Assembly: GCF_004346685.1 (NCBI RefSeq)
Contig: NZ_SMCO01000003.1
Location: 1 to 64,000, forward strand
Length of the DNA stretch: 64,000 nt
Origin: Sulfurirhabdus autotrophica
GTDB lineage: Bacteria > Pseudomonadota > Gammaproteobacteria > Burkholderiales > SMCO01
Reading direction: 5' to 3'
Position numbers and translations under genes: made by a program. Within the stretch, counting starts at the first letter, position 1. Every line of letters starts with the position of its first letter. This document shows, one piece after another, positions 28,607 through 39,453 of the stretch. The notes beneath the pieces are model-generated. The model made no database searches. It was given only the letters and a program-made list of their open reading frames with translations, and was not told where the DNA came from.

Positions 28607-29656
28607 ATGCCCTTTAACAACAAAATCACAATTAGATACCATTCTGGTTTTACCTTGGTAGAAATTCTGGTAGGTATGGTCATTGGCCTGCTTGCAGTAA
28701 TGGTTATCATGCAAGTTTTTTCTGTATTCGAAGGTCAGAAACGCACCACCACTGGCACGGCAGATGCTCAGACAAATGGCGCAATCGCCCTATATAATAT
28801 TCAGCGCGAAGCGCTCATGGCAGGGTTTGGACTCCCTGTATTCGATGGGAACAACACACCTCTGGCATGTACGGCGTTTTCCCCTGCAGGCACAAACATT
28901 TCACCCATTTCCATTACCGATGGTGGCACAGGCAGCGACTCCATTACCATTCGCTACGGCGATGCGCCTAGCGGTGGTATTGCCGTTAAAATTGTAGGTC
29001 TCTCAGGTAACATTATGGGTGTAGATACCAATATGGGTTGCCGTGTTGGCGATACCGCACTTGTTGTTACTGGCTCGAGTTGTTCCTTATCAACCGTCTC
29101 AGGCCCAACAGACATTGCCATTCCCCCGGTACCTTCTGGCACACCAGACACCACCCATGTCAATCTGGCAACAGCCATTAGTGGCGTTATACCTACCACT
29201 TCCAGCCTTTCCTGCCTGGGAGTCTGGAATACGATCACTTATGCTGTTAGCAGTAATGAGTTACAAAGAGCTGGTTTCTCCAGCGTGGCAGATATCGTAA
29301 ATATCCAAGCGCAATACGGAATTTCTGCGGCTCCCAACAGCAATATAATTACTGCGTGGGTAAACGCCACAGGAACTTGGGCGGCTCCTTCTACAGCAGA
29401 CCGCAATCGCATCAAAGCCATTCGAGTAGCGGTTGTTGCCAGAAACAACCTGCTGGAAAAGGCCCCTGTAACCAACACATGCTCTTCTACCACGGCAGCA
29501 TCACCTACAGGTTTATGCGCTTGGGGGGGTACGGCTGGGTCTCCCGCTCCAACGATAGATGTGAGCGCCATCCCTAACTGGCAACGTTATCGCTACAAGG
29601 TTTTTGACACTATTATTCCAATTCGCAACATGATCTGGTCATGGGATAAACTATGA
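28607..29656 (+). CDS. pilW: Minor pilin PilW
   Basis: The ATG at 28607 has GGAGG 9 bases upstream; the longer frame from 28508 runs through pilV and is not used. The 349-residue protein has a leader ending HSG and a mature start FTLVEILVGMVIGLLAVMVIMQVF with Glu at position 5, then a large Ser/Thr/Gly-rich ectodomain with several Cys. The size and position between pilV and pilX are those of PilW, a minor pilin of the PilX/PilY1-associated tip complex. Its stop codon overlaps the pilX start as ATGA. Confidence 0.88.
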   Translation: MPFNNKITIRYHSGFTLVEILVGMVIGLLAVMVIMQVFSVFEGQKRTTTGTADAQTNGAIALYNIQREALMAGFGLPVFDGNNTPLACTAFSPAGTNISPISITDGGTGSDSITIRYGDAPSGGIAVKIVGLSGNIMGVDTNMGCRVGDTALVVTGSSCSLSTVSGPTDIAIPPVPSGTPDTTHVNLATAISGVIPTTSSLSCLGVWNTITYAVSSNELQRAGFSSVADIVNIQAQYGISAAPNSNIITAWVNATGTWAAPSTADRNRIKAIRVAVVARNNLLEKAPVTNTCSSTTAASPTGLCAWGGTAGSPAPTIDVSAIPNWQRYRYKVFDTIIPIRNMIWSWDKL

Positions 29657-30267
29657 ACGCCAATTACAATACATTTGCCATACAACCCGCTCTTCCCGAA
29701 CAGCAACGCGGGGTAGTGCTCTTTATCGCTCTTATTGCACTGGTAGCCATGACTCTTGCCGGCATTGCCCTGATGCGCTCAGTTGATACCAGCACCATTA
29801 TTTCCGGCAATCTTGCGTTCAAACAAGCCGCAACCTCTTCTGGTGACAGCGGACTGGAAACGGCTGTTTCATGGATTAGCCTGCAAAGCAACTCAGTGCT
29901 CGAAGCTGGTGATGCAACACAGGGATATTACGCCACTTCTGGTAGTAAGGTTTTTACAAATGACGCAACATGGGGCGCGACTGTCAGTGTAGCTGCAACC
30001 GGCATTGATATTAATGGTTATGGTACAGATAGTTCTGCAAACACTACCCGTTATATCATCGAGCGCATGTGCAACAGCACTGGACCCACATCGTCAACGA
30101 CATGCCTGTTTGGGGCAGAAACGCCACTTGATAACCAAAGACAAATTGAAGGGGCTGACCTTGCAGGTGCAAATGTTGGATCTGCCCTCAGCCCCATGTA
30201 TCGCGTAACAGCCAGAGTAACCGGCCCGAGAAATACCATCAGCTACGTCCAGGCATTCGTCTACTAG
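29653..30267 (+). CDS. pilX: Minor pilin PilX
   Basis: The 204-residue protein has a 20-residue leader ending QRG and the hydrophobic stretch VVLFIALIALVAMTLAGIALMR of the PilX N-terminal domain. Position 5 of the mature protein is Ile, not Glu, so it resembles the PilX/GspK class that departs from the usual Glu. The next block STIISGNLAFKQAA is also typical of PilX. It overlaps pilW by four bases and precedes pilY1 by nine bases. In Neisseria and Pseudomonas PilX-type pilins affect aggregation and bridge PilY1 to the pilus tip. Confidence 0.88.
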   Translation: MNANYNTFAIQPALPEQQRGVVLFIALIALVAMTLAGIALMRSVDTSTIISGNLAFKQAATSSGDSGLETAVSWISLQSNSVLEAGDATQGYYATSGSKVFTNDATWGATVSVAATGIDINGYGTDSSANTTRYIIERMCNSTGPTSSTTCLFGAETPLDNQRQIEGADLAGANVGSALSPMYRVTARVTGPRNTISYVQAFVY

Positions 30268-30276
30268 GAGACAACC

Positions 30277-33200
30277 ATGAAAAACAAATCAGTCACTTAC
30301 TCCAAAGTTTTGCGCTGGCAAAAACTGGCGCTTGCTGCCAGCCTGGCCCTGCCACTTTATTCTTTTGCGGCCACAGTCAATCTGGCTACAGAACCACTGA
30401 CCAAATCCACCTCTGGCGCCAAGGTACTCCCTAATATTTTGTTTATTCTGGATGATTCAGGCAGTATGGATTGGAATTACTTGCCGGATTGGGCGAACTC
30501 CAGCCTTCCCTGGTTGCGAAATAACGCAGAATATAACGGTGTAGCCTATAATCCGGGGACACGTTATTCTCCGCCTGTAAAATATGATAGCAACGGCGCA
30601 CTCAACTATGCCTATGACTCGGCTGGAGCGGTCAATACTTCGGCAACATACCAGACACAAAGAGGTCAGGACACCACATCGGGTGCTGACTCATCCACCA
30701 AGCCAAACTGGAGAAAAGTCAAAGATGATGCCTATGGCATTCAATCTACTTCAACCAGCAATCTGGAAGGCAATGCTTCTTACTATACCTTTGTAGCGGG
30801 TGAATATTGCACTTCACCTGATCTGAAAACATGTACTACCGCTTCAGCAACATCCACCTCATACCCGTACGCAGCTAATTTACGCTGGTGTAACTCCACG
30901 GCCCTGACTACTTGCCAGGCAACCAAGAATGGTACATTCAAATATGCACGTTATGCTGGCATGCCATCAACCACTACTATTACTGTGAATAACCCCACAT
31001 CATCAAATTCAGCGGTTAGCAGCATTACAGTTAACGGAAAGCAAATACTTTCCGGCACTACTTCCCCAGCTTCAACCAACAGAAACGATGTCGCCTCTTA
31101 TATAGCCAGCAATATCAATAACTGCACCAGCGCCATCAGCGGAAACTGTACCGTGGCAGGTTATAGCGCTACCGTGTCAGGCCGAGTAGTCACCATTACC
31201 TCTCCACCAGGGGGTATGAATACCTATACACCAAATATCACTAGCTCCGGCTCTATTACATACGCTACTTCTGCGTTTTCCGGTGGCACACCTGGATCAA
31301 TCCCATTAACAACGATTACATCCAGCACCACGAGCTACCCTTTTCCGGGAACCACCAGCAAAGGAATAAGCCGCACTGACTGCTCTGGCACGACTTGTAC
31401 CTATGCGGAAGAAATGACCAATTATGCCAACTGGTGGGCCTATTACCATACCCGCATGCAGTCCATGAAAACCTCGGTAAGCCGCGCTTTCAAGGACATT
31501 GATAACCGCTATCGCGTTGGCTATAGCACCATTAGCAACACGGGTGCCGCAGACAGCTCAGAATTTCTCCACATCGATAAATTTGAAACCACCCACAAAT
31601 ACAATTGGTTTACTAAATTGTTTGGTGCCAACCCAACAGGCTCCACTCCCCTGCGTAGCGCACTAGCCAAAGCCGGAAAAGTGTTTGCCCATAAAGTTTC
31701 CAGTTCTGCGCCAGACCCTGTGCAATTTTCCTGCCAACAAAACTTTGCCATTCTATCCACTGACGGTTACTGGAATACAGGATCGGAATTTGGCACTCTC
31801 AGTCTGGATAACGGCAATGTAGGCAATCTGGATAGCGGCACATCTGTAGACCGCCCTATGAGGGAAGGAGTTGCTGCATCCGATACACTGGCTGATATTG
31901 CCAAATATTACTATGACACCGATCTACGCACCACTGCACGCGGTAATTGCACTGGTGGCCCAGACGAATCTGGTAATACCCATGATGTCTGTGAAAACAA
32001 CGTATATGTCAGCACTACAGACAACAATCCTCAACAGCATATGACTACGTTTACCATGGGTTTGGGCGCTGATGGCACCTTGGCCTTTTACACTGATTAC
32101 ACCAGCGTAAAACAGGATGACCTTACCAGCACACCCAACGTTACCTACACTGCACCATCAGGGGTGCCGCTGGATTGGTACAACCTGCTCAATGGTTACG
32201 CTGGCGTAAATTGGCCTGACCCCATCAACAACGCAAACGAAGAAAGGATTGATGACCTGTGGCACGCTGCAGTAAACGGCCATGGTGTTTATTTCAGCGC
32301 CAAGCAGCCAGATGAAATTGTGGCTGGTTTTACCAAAGCGCTGGCTTCCATTACCGCTAAACTGGGTGCAGGCGCTGCTGCAGCCACCAGTACTTTGAAC
32401 CCGGTGGCAGGTAACAATTTTGCCTATGTAGCCAGCTACACGACTGTAAAGTGGATTGGTAATCTGGAAGCCCGCACCATTAATATTACAACGGGTGAAG
32501 TCAGTAAAGATGCTACCTGGTGTGCAGAAGATGTCATCGCTACTACCTGCACCTCACCATCTTCGATTGTGAAGGAAATAACTACCTCCGGCACTGTCTA
32601 TTATTGCGTAACCCCTAACTCTTCTACCGCTACTTGCTCAGGCACCTTGTCTGGTACGGATTGCAAGGTGCAAGCTGCAACTTCTTGCTCCGGCACCATG
32701 TCCAGCAAAGTAAGTGATACAAGTGACACTCGCACAATCTATATGAATGTCTCAGGTTCACTGGCTAGTTTCAACTATTCCAACCTTACCGCTGCAGGAT
32801 TGAATTCAACTTTTGACACGAGCTTCCTCTCCAGCAATCTGTATCAATGGTCGTCATTTACCTCTGCACAAAAAACAGCCGCAGCAGGTGCCAATCTGGT
32901 AAATTATCTGCGCGGTCAGGTTGGTTATGAGAACCGTTCCGGCAATCTGGTTGGTACTACGGATAACCGACTGTTTCGTTTCCGCGAAGCTGTGATGGGT
33001 GATGCCATAGACTCAAAACCGGCTTTTGTGGGCAAACCTACTTTTAGCTATACCGACCCCGGATACACTGCCTTCAAAACAGCCAATATAAATCGTTCTG
33101 GCACGATTTATATGGGTACAAACGAAGGTATGCTACATGCTTTTAACGCTTCCAATGGTCAGGAACGCTGGGCTTATGTACCTTCTCTGGTTATTCCGAA

Positions 33201-34464
33201 CATGTGGAAGCTGGCAAACAGCAACTATGCGAGCAACCATGTCTTTTTTACCAATGGCAGCCCCCTTATTTCTGATATCTGCACGGCAAACTGCACTGAC
33301 GCTACAACCGCCGTCTGGAAAACTATTCTGGTAGCAGGCCTAAGCTCAGGTGGCCGTGGCTACTATGCTCTGGACATCACCAACCCAAACTCTCCTTCCT
33401 TACTGTGGGAATTCAACCCTACCAATGACATGGGGTATACCTACGGAAGCCCTATTGTCACCAAAAAGGCAAATGGAACATGGGTAGTAATGTTGACATC
33501 CGGATACAACAACACCACAGGTACCTATCCTGGCAAAGGCATTCTTTATGTGCTGAATGCAAACTCAGGCACGGTGATTGACACTTATCCTACCAGTGTA
33601 GGTAGTGCCACCACACCTAGCGGCCTAAGTAAAATCAGTGCTTGGGCAGAAAATGCTGAGAAAAACAACATCGTCAGCTATACCTACGGTGGTGACCTAT
33701 TGGGCAATGTCTGGCGTTTTGATATCAATACAGCACCAGCATCAGGCACCAACCCATTCCTTTTTGCAACCTTGTATAGCGATGCTGCGGCTACCATGCC
33801 TCAGGCCATTACTACACGCCCAGTGTTAGGTCTGATTTCCGGAAAACGGGTTGTGTACATCGGAACGGGTAAATATCTTGAAACTGGTGACCTGGATCCG
33901 GATAGCAGTGTTGATAGGGATCCAGCTGCAGGTAAGTTTCAGACACAATCAATTTATGCCATCAAGGATGACAATGCGACGGCAACGTTTACCAATCCAC
34001 GTACCTTTACTTCAGGCACTAACAAGATGGTGCAACAAACGATTACTACGTCTGGATCAAATCGCACGGCAACATCCAACCCAGTAGATTTCGCAACTGG
34101 AAGGGGGTGGTATGCTGATCTTCCTGATAACGGAGAACGTCAGCATGTAGATGGATTACTGGTATTAGGTACATTGCTGTTGCCGACTACCGTACCATCT
34201 AACACAACCTGCGCGCCAGGTGGTTACGGTTGGCTTAACTACTTAAATTTTAAAACTGGCTCAGCCGTTAGTCCTACCAATCTGGTTTCAACCAGGGCAA
34301 ATGCACCAATTGTGGGTATTAACGTTTTTTACATCAATGGACAACCGGTGGTAGGTGAAGTAACTGCTGATGACCCAACACCTAAAATTGTTAAACCGCC
34401 TTTCACTGGTACTCCTGCCGGATTCCAGAAAAAACGCGTGATCTGGCGCGAGCTGATCCAATAA
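30277..34464 (+). CDS. pilY1: Type IV pilus tip adhesin/assembly protein PilY1 (PilC)
   Basis: The 1395-residue exported protein has a signal peptide ending near residue 31, then a von Willebrand A-like domain beginning ILFILDDSGSM, whose MIDAS residues would be D59, S61 and S63. A Ser/Thr-rich segment of about 130 residues (near 235-365) interrupts that domain before it resumes at ANWWAYYHTRMQSMK. The C-terminal half is the PilC/PilY1 beta-propeller, with the calcium loop DLDPDSSVDRD near residue 1204 as in the P. aeruginosa protein. PilY1 promotes pilus extension, adhesion and surface sensing. AGGAG precedes the ATG. It ends the operon, followed by a terminator. Confidence 0.95.
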   Translation: MKNKSVTYSKVLRWQKLALAASLALPLYSFAATVNLATEPLTKSTSGAKVLPNILFILDDSGSMDWNYLPDWANSSLPWLRNNAEYNGVAYNPGTRYSPPVKYDSNGALNYAYDSAGAVNTSATYQTQRGQDTTSGADSSTKPNWRKVKDDAYGIQSTSTSNLEGNASYYTFVAGEYCTSPDLKTCTTASATSTSYPYAANLRWCNSTALTTCQATKNGTFKYARYAGMPSTTTITVNNPTSSNSAVSSITVNGKQILSGTTSPASTNRNDVASYIASNINNCTSAISGNCTVAGYSATVSGRVVTITSPPGGMNTYTPNITSSGSITYATSAFSGGTPGSIPLTTITSSTTSYPFPGTTSKGISRTDCSGTTCTYAEEMTNYANWWAYYHTRMQSMKTSVSRAFKDIDNRYRVGYSTISNTGAADSSEFLHIDKFETTHKYNWFTKLFGANPTGSTPLRSALAKAGKVFAHKVSSSAPDPVQFSCQQNFAILSTDGYWNTGSEFGTLSLDNGNVGNLDSGTSVDRPMREGVAASDTLADIAKYYYDTDLRTTARGNCTGGPDESGNTHDVCENNVYVSTTDNNPQQHMTTFTMGLGADGTLAFYTDYTSVKQDDLTSTPNVTYTAPSGVPLDWYNLLNGYAGVNWPDPINNANEERIDDLWHAAVNGHGVYFSAKQPDEIVAGFTKALASITAKLGAGAAAATSTLNPVAGNNFAYVASYTTVKWIGNLEARTINITTGEVSKDATWCAEDVIATTCTSPSSIVKEITTSGTVYYCVTPNSSTATCSGTLSGTDCKVQAATSCSGTMSSKVSDTSDTRTIYMNVSGSLASFNYSNLTAAGLNSTFDTSFLSSNLYQWSSFTSAQKTAAAGANLVNYLRGQVGYENRSGNLVGTTDNRLFRFREAVMGDAIDSKPAFVGKPTFSYTDPGYTAFKTANINRSGTIYMGTNEGMLHAFNASNGQERWAYVPSLVIPNMWKLANSNYASNHVFFTNGSPLISDICTANCTDATTAVWKTILVAGLSSGGRGYYALDITNPNSPSLLWEFNPTNDMGYTYGSPIVTKKANGTWVVMLTSGYNNTTGTYPGKGILYVLNANSGTVIDTYPTSVGSATTPSGLSKISAWAENAEKNNIVSYTYGGDLLGNVWRFDINTAPASGTNPFLFATLYSDAAATMPQAITTRPVLGLISGKRVVYIGTGKYLETGDLDPDSSVDRDPAAGKFQTQSIYAIKDDNATATFTNPRTFTSGTNKMVQQTITTSGSNRTATSNPVDFATGRGWYADLPDNGERQHVDGLLVLGTLLLPTTVPSNTTCAPGGYGWLNYLNFKTGSAVSPTNLVSTRANAPIVGINVFYINGQPVVGEVTADDPTPKIVKPPFTGTPAGFQKKRVIWRELIQ

Positions 34465-34477
34465 CAAGCTTCAAAGT

Positions 34478-34511
34478 AAAAAAAGGGTGGCTACTTAGCC
34501 ACCCTTTTTTT
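34478..34511. terminator. Bidirectional Rho-independent terminator between pilY1 and ispH
   Basis: An 8-9 base stem GGGTGGCT(A)/(T)AGCCACCC at 34485-34504 with a small loop is flanked by seven A on the left and seven T on the right. It can stop both the pilus operon and the converging ispH cluster. Confidence 0.93.
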
Positions 34512-34576
34512 ACTAAAACCACAAATTTAATATCTAACCTTATAAGTAAGAAGTGACAGTAAAAACAGTAGACTTA

Positions 34577-35506
34577 TCAGGAAAGACTTGCTAAACCCTT
34601 AGGCAGGGGAAACACCGTATTTTCTTCAATCCCTTTCAGCTCTTCTATCTCAAGCGCACCCAAATTTTGCAAAGCAGCTATCACTTCCTGCACCAGTATC
34701 TCCGGTGCTGAAGCTCCAGCAGTAATACCCACCTTCTGCTTATCCTGCAGCCATTCCGCTTTCAATTGGCTGGCATTATCAATCATGTAGGCTTCTACCC
34801 CAAGATTTTTTGCCACTTCACGCAAACGGTTGGAATTCGAGCTGTTAGGCGAGCCCACCACAATCACCAGATCACAATCCTTTGCCAATACCTTCACAGC
34901 ATCCTGCCGGTTTTGGGTTGCGTAACAGATATCATCCTTTTTAGGGCCGGCAATACCAGGGAAGCGCGATTTAAGCGCATCAATGACTTTATTGGCATCA
35001 TCCACTGAAAGCGTGGTTTGCGTTACAAAAGCAAGATTGGTTTCATCAGTGACTTTCAACTGCGCTACATCTTCCGGGGTTTCTACCAGATACATCCCGC
35101 CATCTGCCTGCCCCATGGTGCCTTCCACTTCAGGGTGTCCTTTGTGCCCGATCATGATGATTTCTTTACCGGAAGCTCTCATTTTAGAAACTTCCACATG
35201 CACTTTGGTTACAAGTGGGCATGTCGCATCAAATACTTTCAGCCCTCTTGCTTCAGCTTCCTTGCGAACGGCTTGCGATACGCCGTGTGCACTAAAAATC
35301 AGGGTATTACCTGACGGTACATCTGCCAGGTCTTCAATGAAAATGGCGCCTTTCTTTTTCAGGTCTTCCACCACAAATTTGTTATGGACGACTTCATGGC
35401 GGACATATATGGGTGCACCATAAAGTGAAAGCGCACGTTCTACAATTTCAATGGCACGATCGACGCCGGCACAAAATCCACGGGGGTTGGCGAGTATTAC
35501 TTGCAT
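34577..35506 (-). CDS. ispH: 4-hydroxy-3-methylbut-2-enyl diphosphate reductase
   Basis: IspH performs the last step of the non-mevalonate isoprenoid pathway, making IPP and DMAPP with a 4Fe-4S cluster. The 309-residue protein shows the three cluster Cys: C12 in [11 protein letters not shown]96 or so in [12 protein letters not shown], and one near residue 194 in [11 protein letters not shown]. Other family blocks are the HEVVHN and the [10 protein letters not shown] motif. It is the last gene of the murJ-ribF-ileS-lspA-fkpB-ispH cluster, 115 bases after fkpB. Confidence 0.97.
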   Translation of the reverse strand: MQVILANPRGFCAGVDRAIEIVERALSLYGAPIYVRHEVVHNKFVVEDLKKKGAIFIEDLADVPSGNTLIFSAHGVSQAVRKEAEARGLKVFDATCPLVTKVHVEVSKMRASGKEIIMIGHKGHPEVEGTMGQADGGMYLVETPEDVAQLKVTDETNLAFVTQTTLSVDDANKVIDALKSRFPGIAGPKKDDICYATQNRQDAVKVLAKDCDLVIVVGSPNSSNSNRLREVAKNLGVEAYMIDNASQLKAEWLQDKQKVGITAGASAPEILVQEVIAALQNLGALEIEELKGIEENTVFPLPKGLASLS

Positions 35507-35621
35507 AGTTTCAGAACTTAATTTTCAAAGTTGAAGGGATGATTAAGGGTAATAATAGTTGGTTTATATTTAAAAAAACAGTTAAAGCAGAACTAGATAT
35601 CGACGAGCAGAGCAGTAAACC

Positions 35622-36059
35622 CTACAAAACTTTCAACACTTCTACTTCAAATAAAACAGGGCAGTCACTTAAGGGGTGATTAAAATCAACAGTAGCAACT
35701 TCTTGGTTTTTACTCTTTACCTCACCAGCCATAACCGTACCATTCGGCATGCCAAATTCAATCAAGCTTCCAATTTCTGCAGGCATATCTTCTGGAAACA
35801 TGTCTAATGGGATTTGTTGTATTAGCGACGAATCACTCTCACCAAAAGCCTGCTGCGATTCAAGCTGAAAAACATACCGCTCACCTGTTTCAATACCTAT
35901 CAGCCATTGCTCCAGATTTGCAGGGATATCTCCATTGCCAATTGTCAATTGCAAGGGTTCAGCACCAAATGAATTTTCAAATTCAGTTCCATTTACTGCG
36001 CTGATTTTATATTGCATCAGCACAGTATCGCCAAGCTTTACGGTTTTAATATTTTCCAT
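35622..36059 (-). CDS. fkpB: FKBP-type peptidyl-prolyl isomerase, SlpA-like
   Basis: The 145-residue protein lacks a signal peptide and has the SlyD/SlpA arrangement: an N-terminal FKBP half (VKLGDTVLMQYKI; GNGDIPANLEQWLIGIETGERYVF) and an inserted flap region (GSLIEFGMPNGTVMAGEV), then VDFNHPLSDCPVLFEVEVLKV. SlpA-type isomerases act in the cytoplasm, often near the ribosome. Its place between lspA and ispH is a strongly conserved proteobacterial gene order, which supports the fkpB name. Distances to both neighbours (51 and 115 bases) allow one transcript. Confidence 0.94.
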   Translation of the reverse strand: MENIKTVKLGDTVLMQYKISAVNGTEFENSFGAEPLQLTIGNGDIPANLEQWLIGIETGERYVFQLESQQAFGESDSSLIQQIPLDMFPEDMPAEIGSLIEFGMPNGTVMAGEVKSKNQEVATVDFNHPLSDCPVLFEVEVLKVL

Positions 36060-36110
36060 CTTTAGAAATGAACAGAAAGTGTCTAAACAAACGCTGAATT
36101 CTGAATAATG

Positions 36111-36584
36111 CTATGACTTATCAACCGGCTTTTTAAAGCTGTCCCAGATAAGCAAGGCTGCCCCGACCGTAATCGCTGAATCGGCCACATTAAAGGCAGG
36201 GAAGTGATAACCTGCTGCGTAAAAATCCAGAAAATCCACGACATGCCCCAGCACTACCCGGTCAATCAAATTACCAACGGCCCCGCCCAGAATCAGGCTG
36301 ATTGCAAAGCTGAACAATCGTTCCTGATAATGTTTATGCAGCAGATAAAACATGACAACAGAGGCAACCACCGCTATACCTGCGAAAAACACCTTCTGCC
36401 AGCCACCTGCATTGGCAAGAAAGCTAAATGCTGCCCCAGTGTTATAGGCCAGCACCAGATTGAAGAATGAAGTGATCGCAACGCCTTCGCCTAAAGCAAA
36501 GGATTGTGTGATGGCATACTTGCTGACCTGATCCAATACAATAATGACAACGCTAATCAAAAACCAGGGAGTAGGATTACGCAT
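36111..36584 (-). CDS. lspA: Lipoprotein signal peptidase (signal peptidase II)
   Basis: LspA removes signal peptides from prolipoproteins, such as the FKBP and NlpC/P60 lipoproteins in this window. From the ATG at 36584 it is 157 residues, with four transmembrane helices and the catalytic Asp pair in NLIDRV near residue 113 and [11 protein letters not shown] near residue 137. The open frame reaches back to 36707 but that part lies in ileS and is not LspA-like. The gene overlaps the ileS stop by 8 bases, so the two are probably translationally coupled. Confidence 0.96.
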   Translation of the reverse strand: MRNPTPWFLISVVIIVLDQVSKYAITQSFALGEGVAITSFFNLVLAYNTGAAFSFLANAGGWQKVFFAGIAVVASVVMFYLLHKHYQERLFSFAISLILGGAVGNLIDRVVLGHVVDFLDFYAAGYHFPAFNVADSAITVGAALLIWDSFKKPVDKS

Positions 36585-39357
36585 AGTGACGAGCTTCACC
36601 TGCACCAAACAGATTGGAAGCACAACGCCCGCACAGCGCAGGGTGTTCAGCATGGCTACCCACATCGGCCCGATAATGCCAGCAACGCTCGCATTTTTGA
36701 TGCGCACTGGCTACAGCATGCACTTTTTCAGCCGCCTCATCTGCTGCTTCCACGGCTTTTGCCTGGGAGGTAATTAGCACAAATCGCAAATCATCATCCA
36801 GGGATTTCAACAATGTATATTTATTCCCGCTTGCATGGATTTCCACCTCTGCCGCAAGTGAAGAGCCAATCACACCAATGGCACGTAAGGTTTCCAATTG
36901 TTTTTGTGTATTGGAGCGAATGTCCCGCAAAGCTTCCCAGCGGGCCCGCAGGTTTTCGGTATCCGGCACTACCGGAATATCATGCCAGGCATGAACAAAC
37001 ACACTATCCTGATCATTCCGGGTTAATACAGCCCATACTTCTTCGCCGGTAAAACTGAGGATTGGCGACATCAGACGCGTAATCGCGTGCGTGATGTGAT
37101 ATAGCGCATTTTGTGCAGAACGACGCGCCAGCGAATCTTCACCGCTGGTATACAACCGGTCTTTCAGAATATCCAGATAAAAGCCGCCGAGATCTTCCGA
37201 ACAGAATGTCTGTAGTTTTTGCACCAAATGATGAAACTCATATTTTTCATAATGCCCAAGCAGCTCTGCTTGCAAATCGCTCGTCATGACTAGTGCATAG
37301 CGATCAATTTCAAGCCATTTATCCTGCGGCAACTCATGTTTAGCCAAATCAAAATCGTCGATATTAGCTAGTAAAAACCGCAATGTGTTGCGAATACGAC
37401 GATAACCTTCTGATACCCGCTTCAAAATTTCATCAGAAATGGTCAATTCACCGGAGTAATCGGTGGAGGCCGTCCACAATCGCAGAATATCCGCGCCCAT
37501 GCTATTGATCACTTTTTGCGGCGCAATCACGTTACCCTTGGATTTGCTCATTTTGTGGCCGTGTCCATCCACCACAAATCCGTGCGTCAGCAAGGAATTA
37601 TAGGGCGCACGTCCGTCGGTGGCACAACCAGTCAACAAACTGGACTGAAACCAGCCTCGGTGCTGATCCGAACCTTCCAGATAAAGATCAGCAGGATATT
37701 GCAGTTCAGGTCGACGCTTTAACACGCTGGCATGGGTAGATCCGGAATCAAACCAGACATCTAGTGTATCTGACACTTTCCGGAATATTTTCGCCTCTTC
37801 ACCCAGCAACTCTTCTGCTTCTAAGCTGAACCAGGCTTCAATACCTTGCTTTTCTACGCGCAGCGCGACTTCTTCCAGCAACTCCTGTGTCCGTGGATGC
37901 AATTCTTTGGTTTCATCGTTGATAAACAGGGGCATAGGCACACCCCAGTTACGCTGTCGAGACACACACCAGTCCGGCCGATTATTAATCATCGATTCCA
38001 GTCGCGCGCGTCCCCAGGCAGGGAAAAACTGCGTTGCTTCTACAGCACTTTTGGCCTTTTCGCGCAAGCTTTTCTGATCTATTCCAACTGTTTCCATACC
38101 TATGAACCACTGGCTGGTTGCCCTGAAAATAATCGGGGTCTTGTGTCGCCAGCAATGAGGATAGCTATGTTGCAGCTTGACATGATGAAGCAGCAAACCG
38201 CTTTGCTCCAGCGTTTCAATCACGGTTTTATTAGCTTGCCAGACACTTTGGCCGCTCACCAAGGGAATACCCTCGTAAAACCTGCCGTTTGCATCTACCG
38301 GATTATCCACTGGTAAGTTATACCGACTACCTACTACATAGTCATCCAGACCATGTGCCGGGGCTGTGTGCACCAAACCCGTTCCGGCCTCAGTGGTAAC
38401 ATGGTCACCACAAATGATCGGCACTACCCGATCGTAAAACGGATGTTGCAACTCAATATGCTCCAGTGCACTACCTTTGCAATGCCCCAGGACTTCCACT
38501 GATTCAAAATCGTAGCGTTTGATAGCCGATTCAGCCAGATCACGAGCGAGTATCAGGATCCCTTTGGGCGTCTGAATAAAATCGTATATAAATTCAGGGT
38601 GCACACTTACCGCCTGATTGGCGGGCAATGTCCAGGGTGTGGTGGTCCAGATTACGGCATACACAGGCTCGGTGATGTGCGGCACCCCCAAAACTTTGGC
38701 CAGGGCACCAAGATCTTTCACAGCAAAAGCCACATCAATAGCAGGCGAAGCTTTGTCCTCGTATTCCACTTCTGCTTCTGCAAGTGCCGAGCCGCAATCC
38801 ACACACCAATGCACAGGCTTGCTACCCTGATACAGATAGCCATTGGCTTCAATCCGCCCCAGTTCGCGCATGATATCGGCTTCTGTCTTGAAATCCATGG
38901 TGCGATAAGGATTTTCCCAATCGCCCAGTACACCAAGCCGAATGAAATCTGCTTTCTGCCGCTCGATCTGAGTTTGCGCGTATTCGCGGCATAACTCGCG
39001 GAACTTCGCCGCAGGTATCGCCTTGCCGTGCTCTTTTTCTACTTGCAGTTCAATCGGCAGACCATGACAATCCCAACCCGGCACATAGGGCGCGTCATAG
39101 CCGGAAAGAGTTTTGCTCTTAACAATGATATCTTTCAGAATTTTATTAACTGCATGCCCAATATGAATATCCCCGTTAGCATAGGGTGGGCCATCATGCA
39201 GAATAAATTTCGGACGGCCTTTTCTGGCCTCCCTGATTTGCTGATAGAGTTTTCTTTCCTGCCAGTTTGCCAGCATGCCGGGCTCTCGCTTGGCGAGGTC
39301 TCCCCGCATGGGAAAGGCCGTATCAGGGAGGTTGAGTGTATCTTTATAGTCAGGCAT
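36577..39357 (-). CDS. ileS: Isoleucyl-tRNA synthetase
   Basis: IleS charges tRNA-Ile and edits mis-activated valine. The 926-residue class I synthetase has the HIGH motif ([10 protein letters not shown]) near residue 64, the CP1 editing domain with [14 protein letters not shown] near residue 243, the KMSKS motif near residue 603, the [12 protein letters not shown] block near residue 540, and a C-terminal zinc finger built from [12 protein letters not shown] and CGRCASN. This is the normal bacterial type. It lies between ribF (96 bases upstream) and lspA (overlapping). Confidence 0.98.
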   Translation of the reverse strand: MPDYKDTLNLPDTAFPMRGDLAKREPGMLANWQERKLYQQIREARKGRPKFILHDGPPYANGDIHIGHAVNKILKDIIVKSKTLSGYDAPYVPGWDCHGLPIELQVEKEHGKAIPAAKFRELCREYAQTQIERQKADFIRLGVLGDWENPYRTMDFKTEADIMRELGRIEANGYLYQGSKPVHWCVDCGSALAEAEVEYEDKASPAIDVAFAVKDLGALAKVLGVPHITEPVYAVIWTTTPWTLPANQAVSVHPEFIYDFIQTPKGILILARDLAESAIKRYDFESVEVLGHCKGSALEHIELQHPFYDRVVPIICGDHVTTEAGTGLVHTAPAHGLDDYVVGSRYNLPVDNPVDANGRFYEGIPLVSGQSVWQANKTVIETLEQSGLLLHHVKLQHSYPHCWRHKTPIIFRATSQWFIGMETVGIDQKSLREKAKSAVEATQFFPAWGRARLESMINNRPDWCVSRQRNWGVPMPLFINDETKELHPRTQELLEEVALRVEKQGIEAWFSLEAEELLGEEAKIFRKVSDTLDVWFDSGSTHASVLKRRPELQYPADLYLEGSDQHRGWFQSSLLTGCATDGRAPYNSLLTHGFVVDGHGHKMSKSKGNVIAPQKVINSMGADILRLWTASTDYSGELTISDEILKRVSEGYRRIRNTLRFLLANIDDFDLAKHELPQDKWLEIDRYALVMTSDLQAELLGHYEKYEFHHLVQKLQTFCSEDLGGFYLDILKDRLYTSGEDSLARRSAQNALYHITHAITRLMSPILSFTGEEVWAVLTRNDQDSVFVHAWHDIPVVPDTENLRARWEALRDIRSNTQKQLETLRAIGVIGSSLAAEVEIHASGNKYTLLKSLDDDLRFVLITSQAKAVEAADEAAEKVHAVASAHQKCERCWHYRADVGSHAEHPALCGRCASNLFGAGEARHYA

Positions 39358-39453
39358 TTAAATTTTCCAACGAAACAATCTTACCGCAGAGACCAAGTAG
39401 CTGAGAAAACAATCAAATTTGCATTTCTATATATCCCAGAGGATATTTGTTCT

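Noticed and set aside
36585-36707. N-terminal extension of lspA
   Set aside because: The frame is open but lies within the zinc-finger end of ileS and has no LspA-like sequence; LspA homology starts at the ATG at 36584.
37846-38316. 156-codon plus-strand frame inside ileS
   Set aside because: Antisense to a conserved part of ileS; composition is a shadow of the real frame and there is no start signal.
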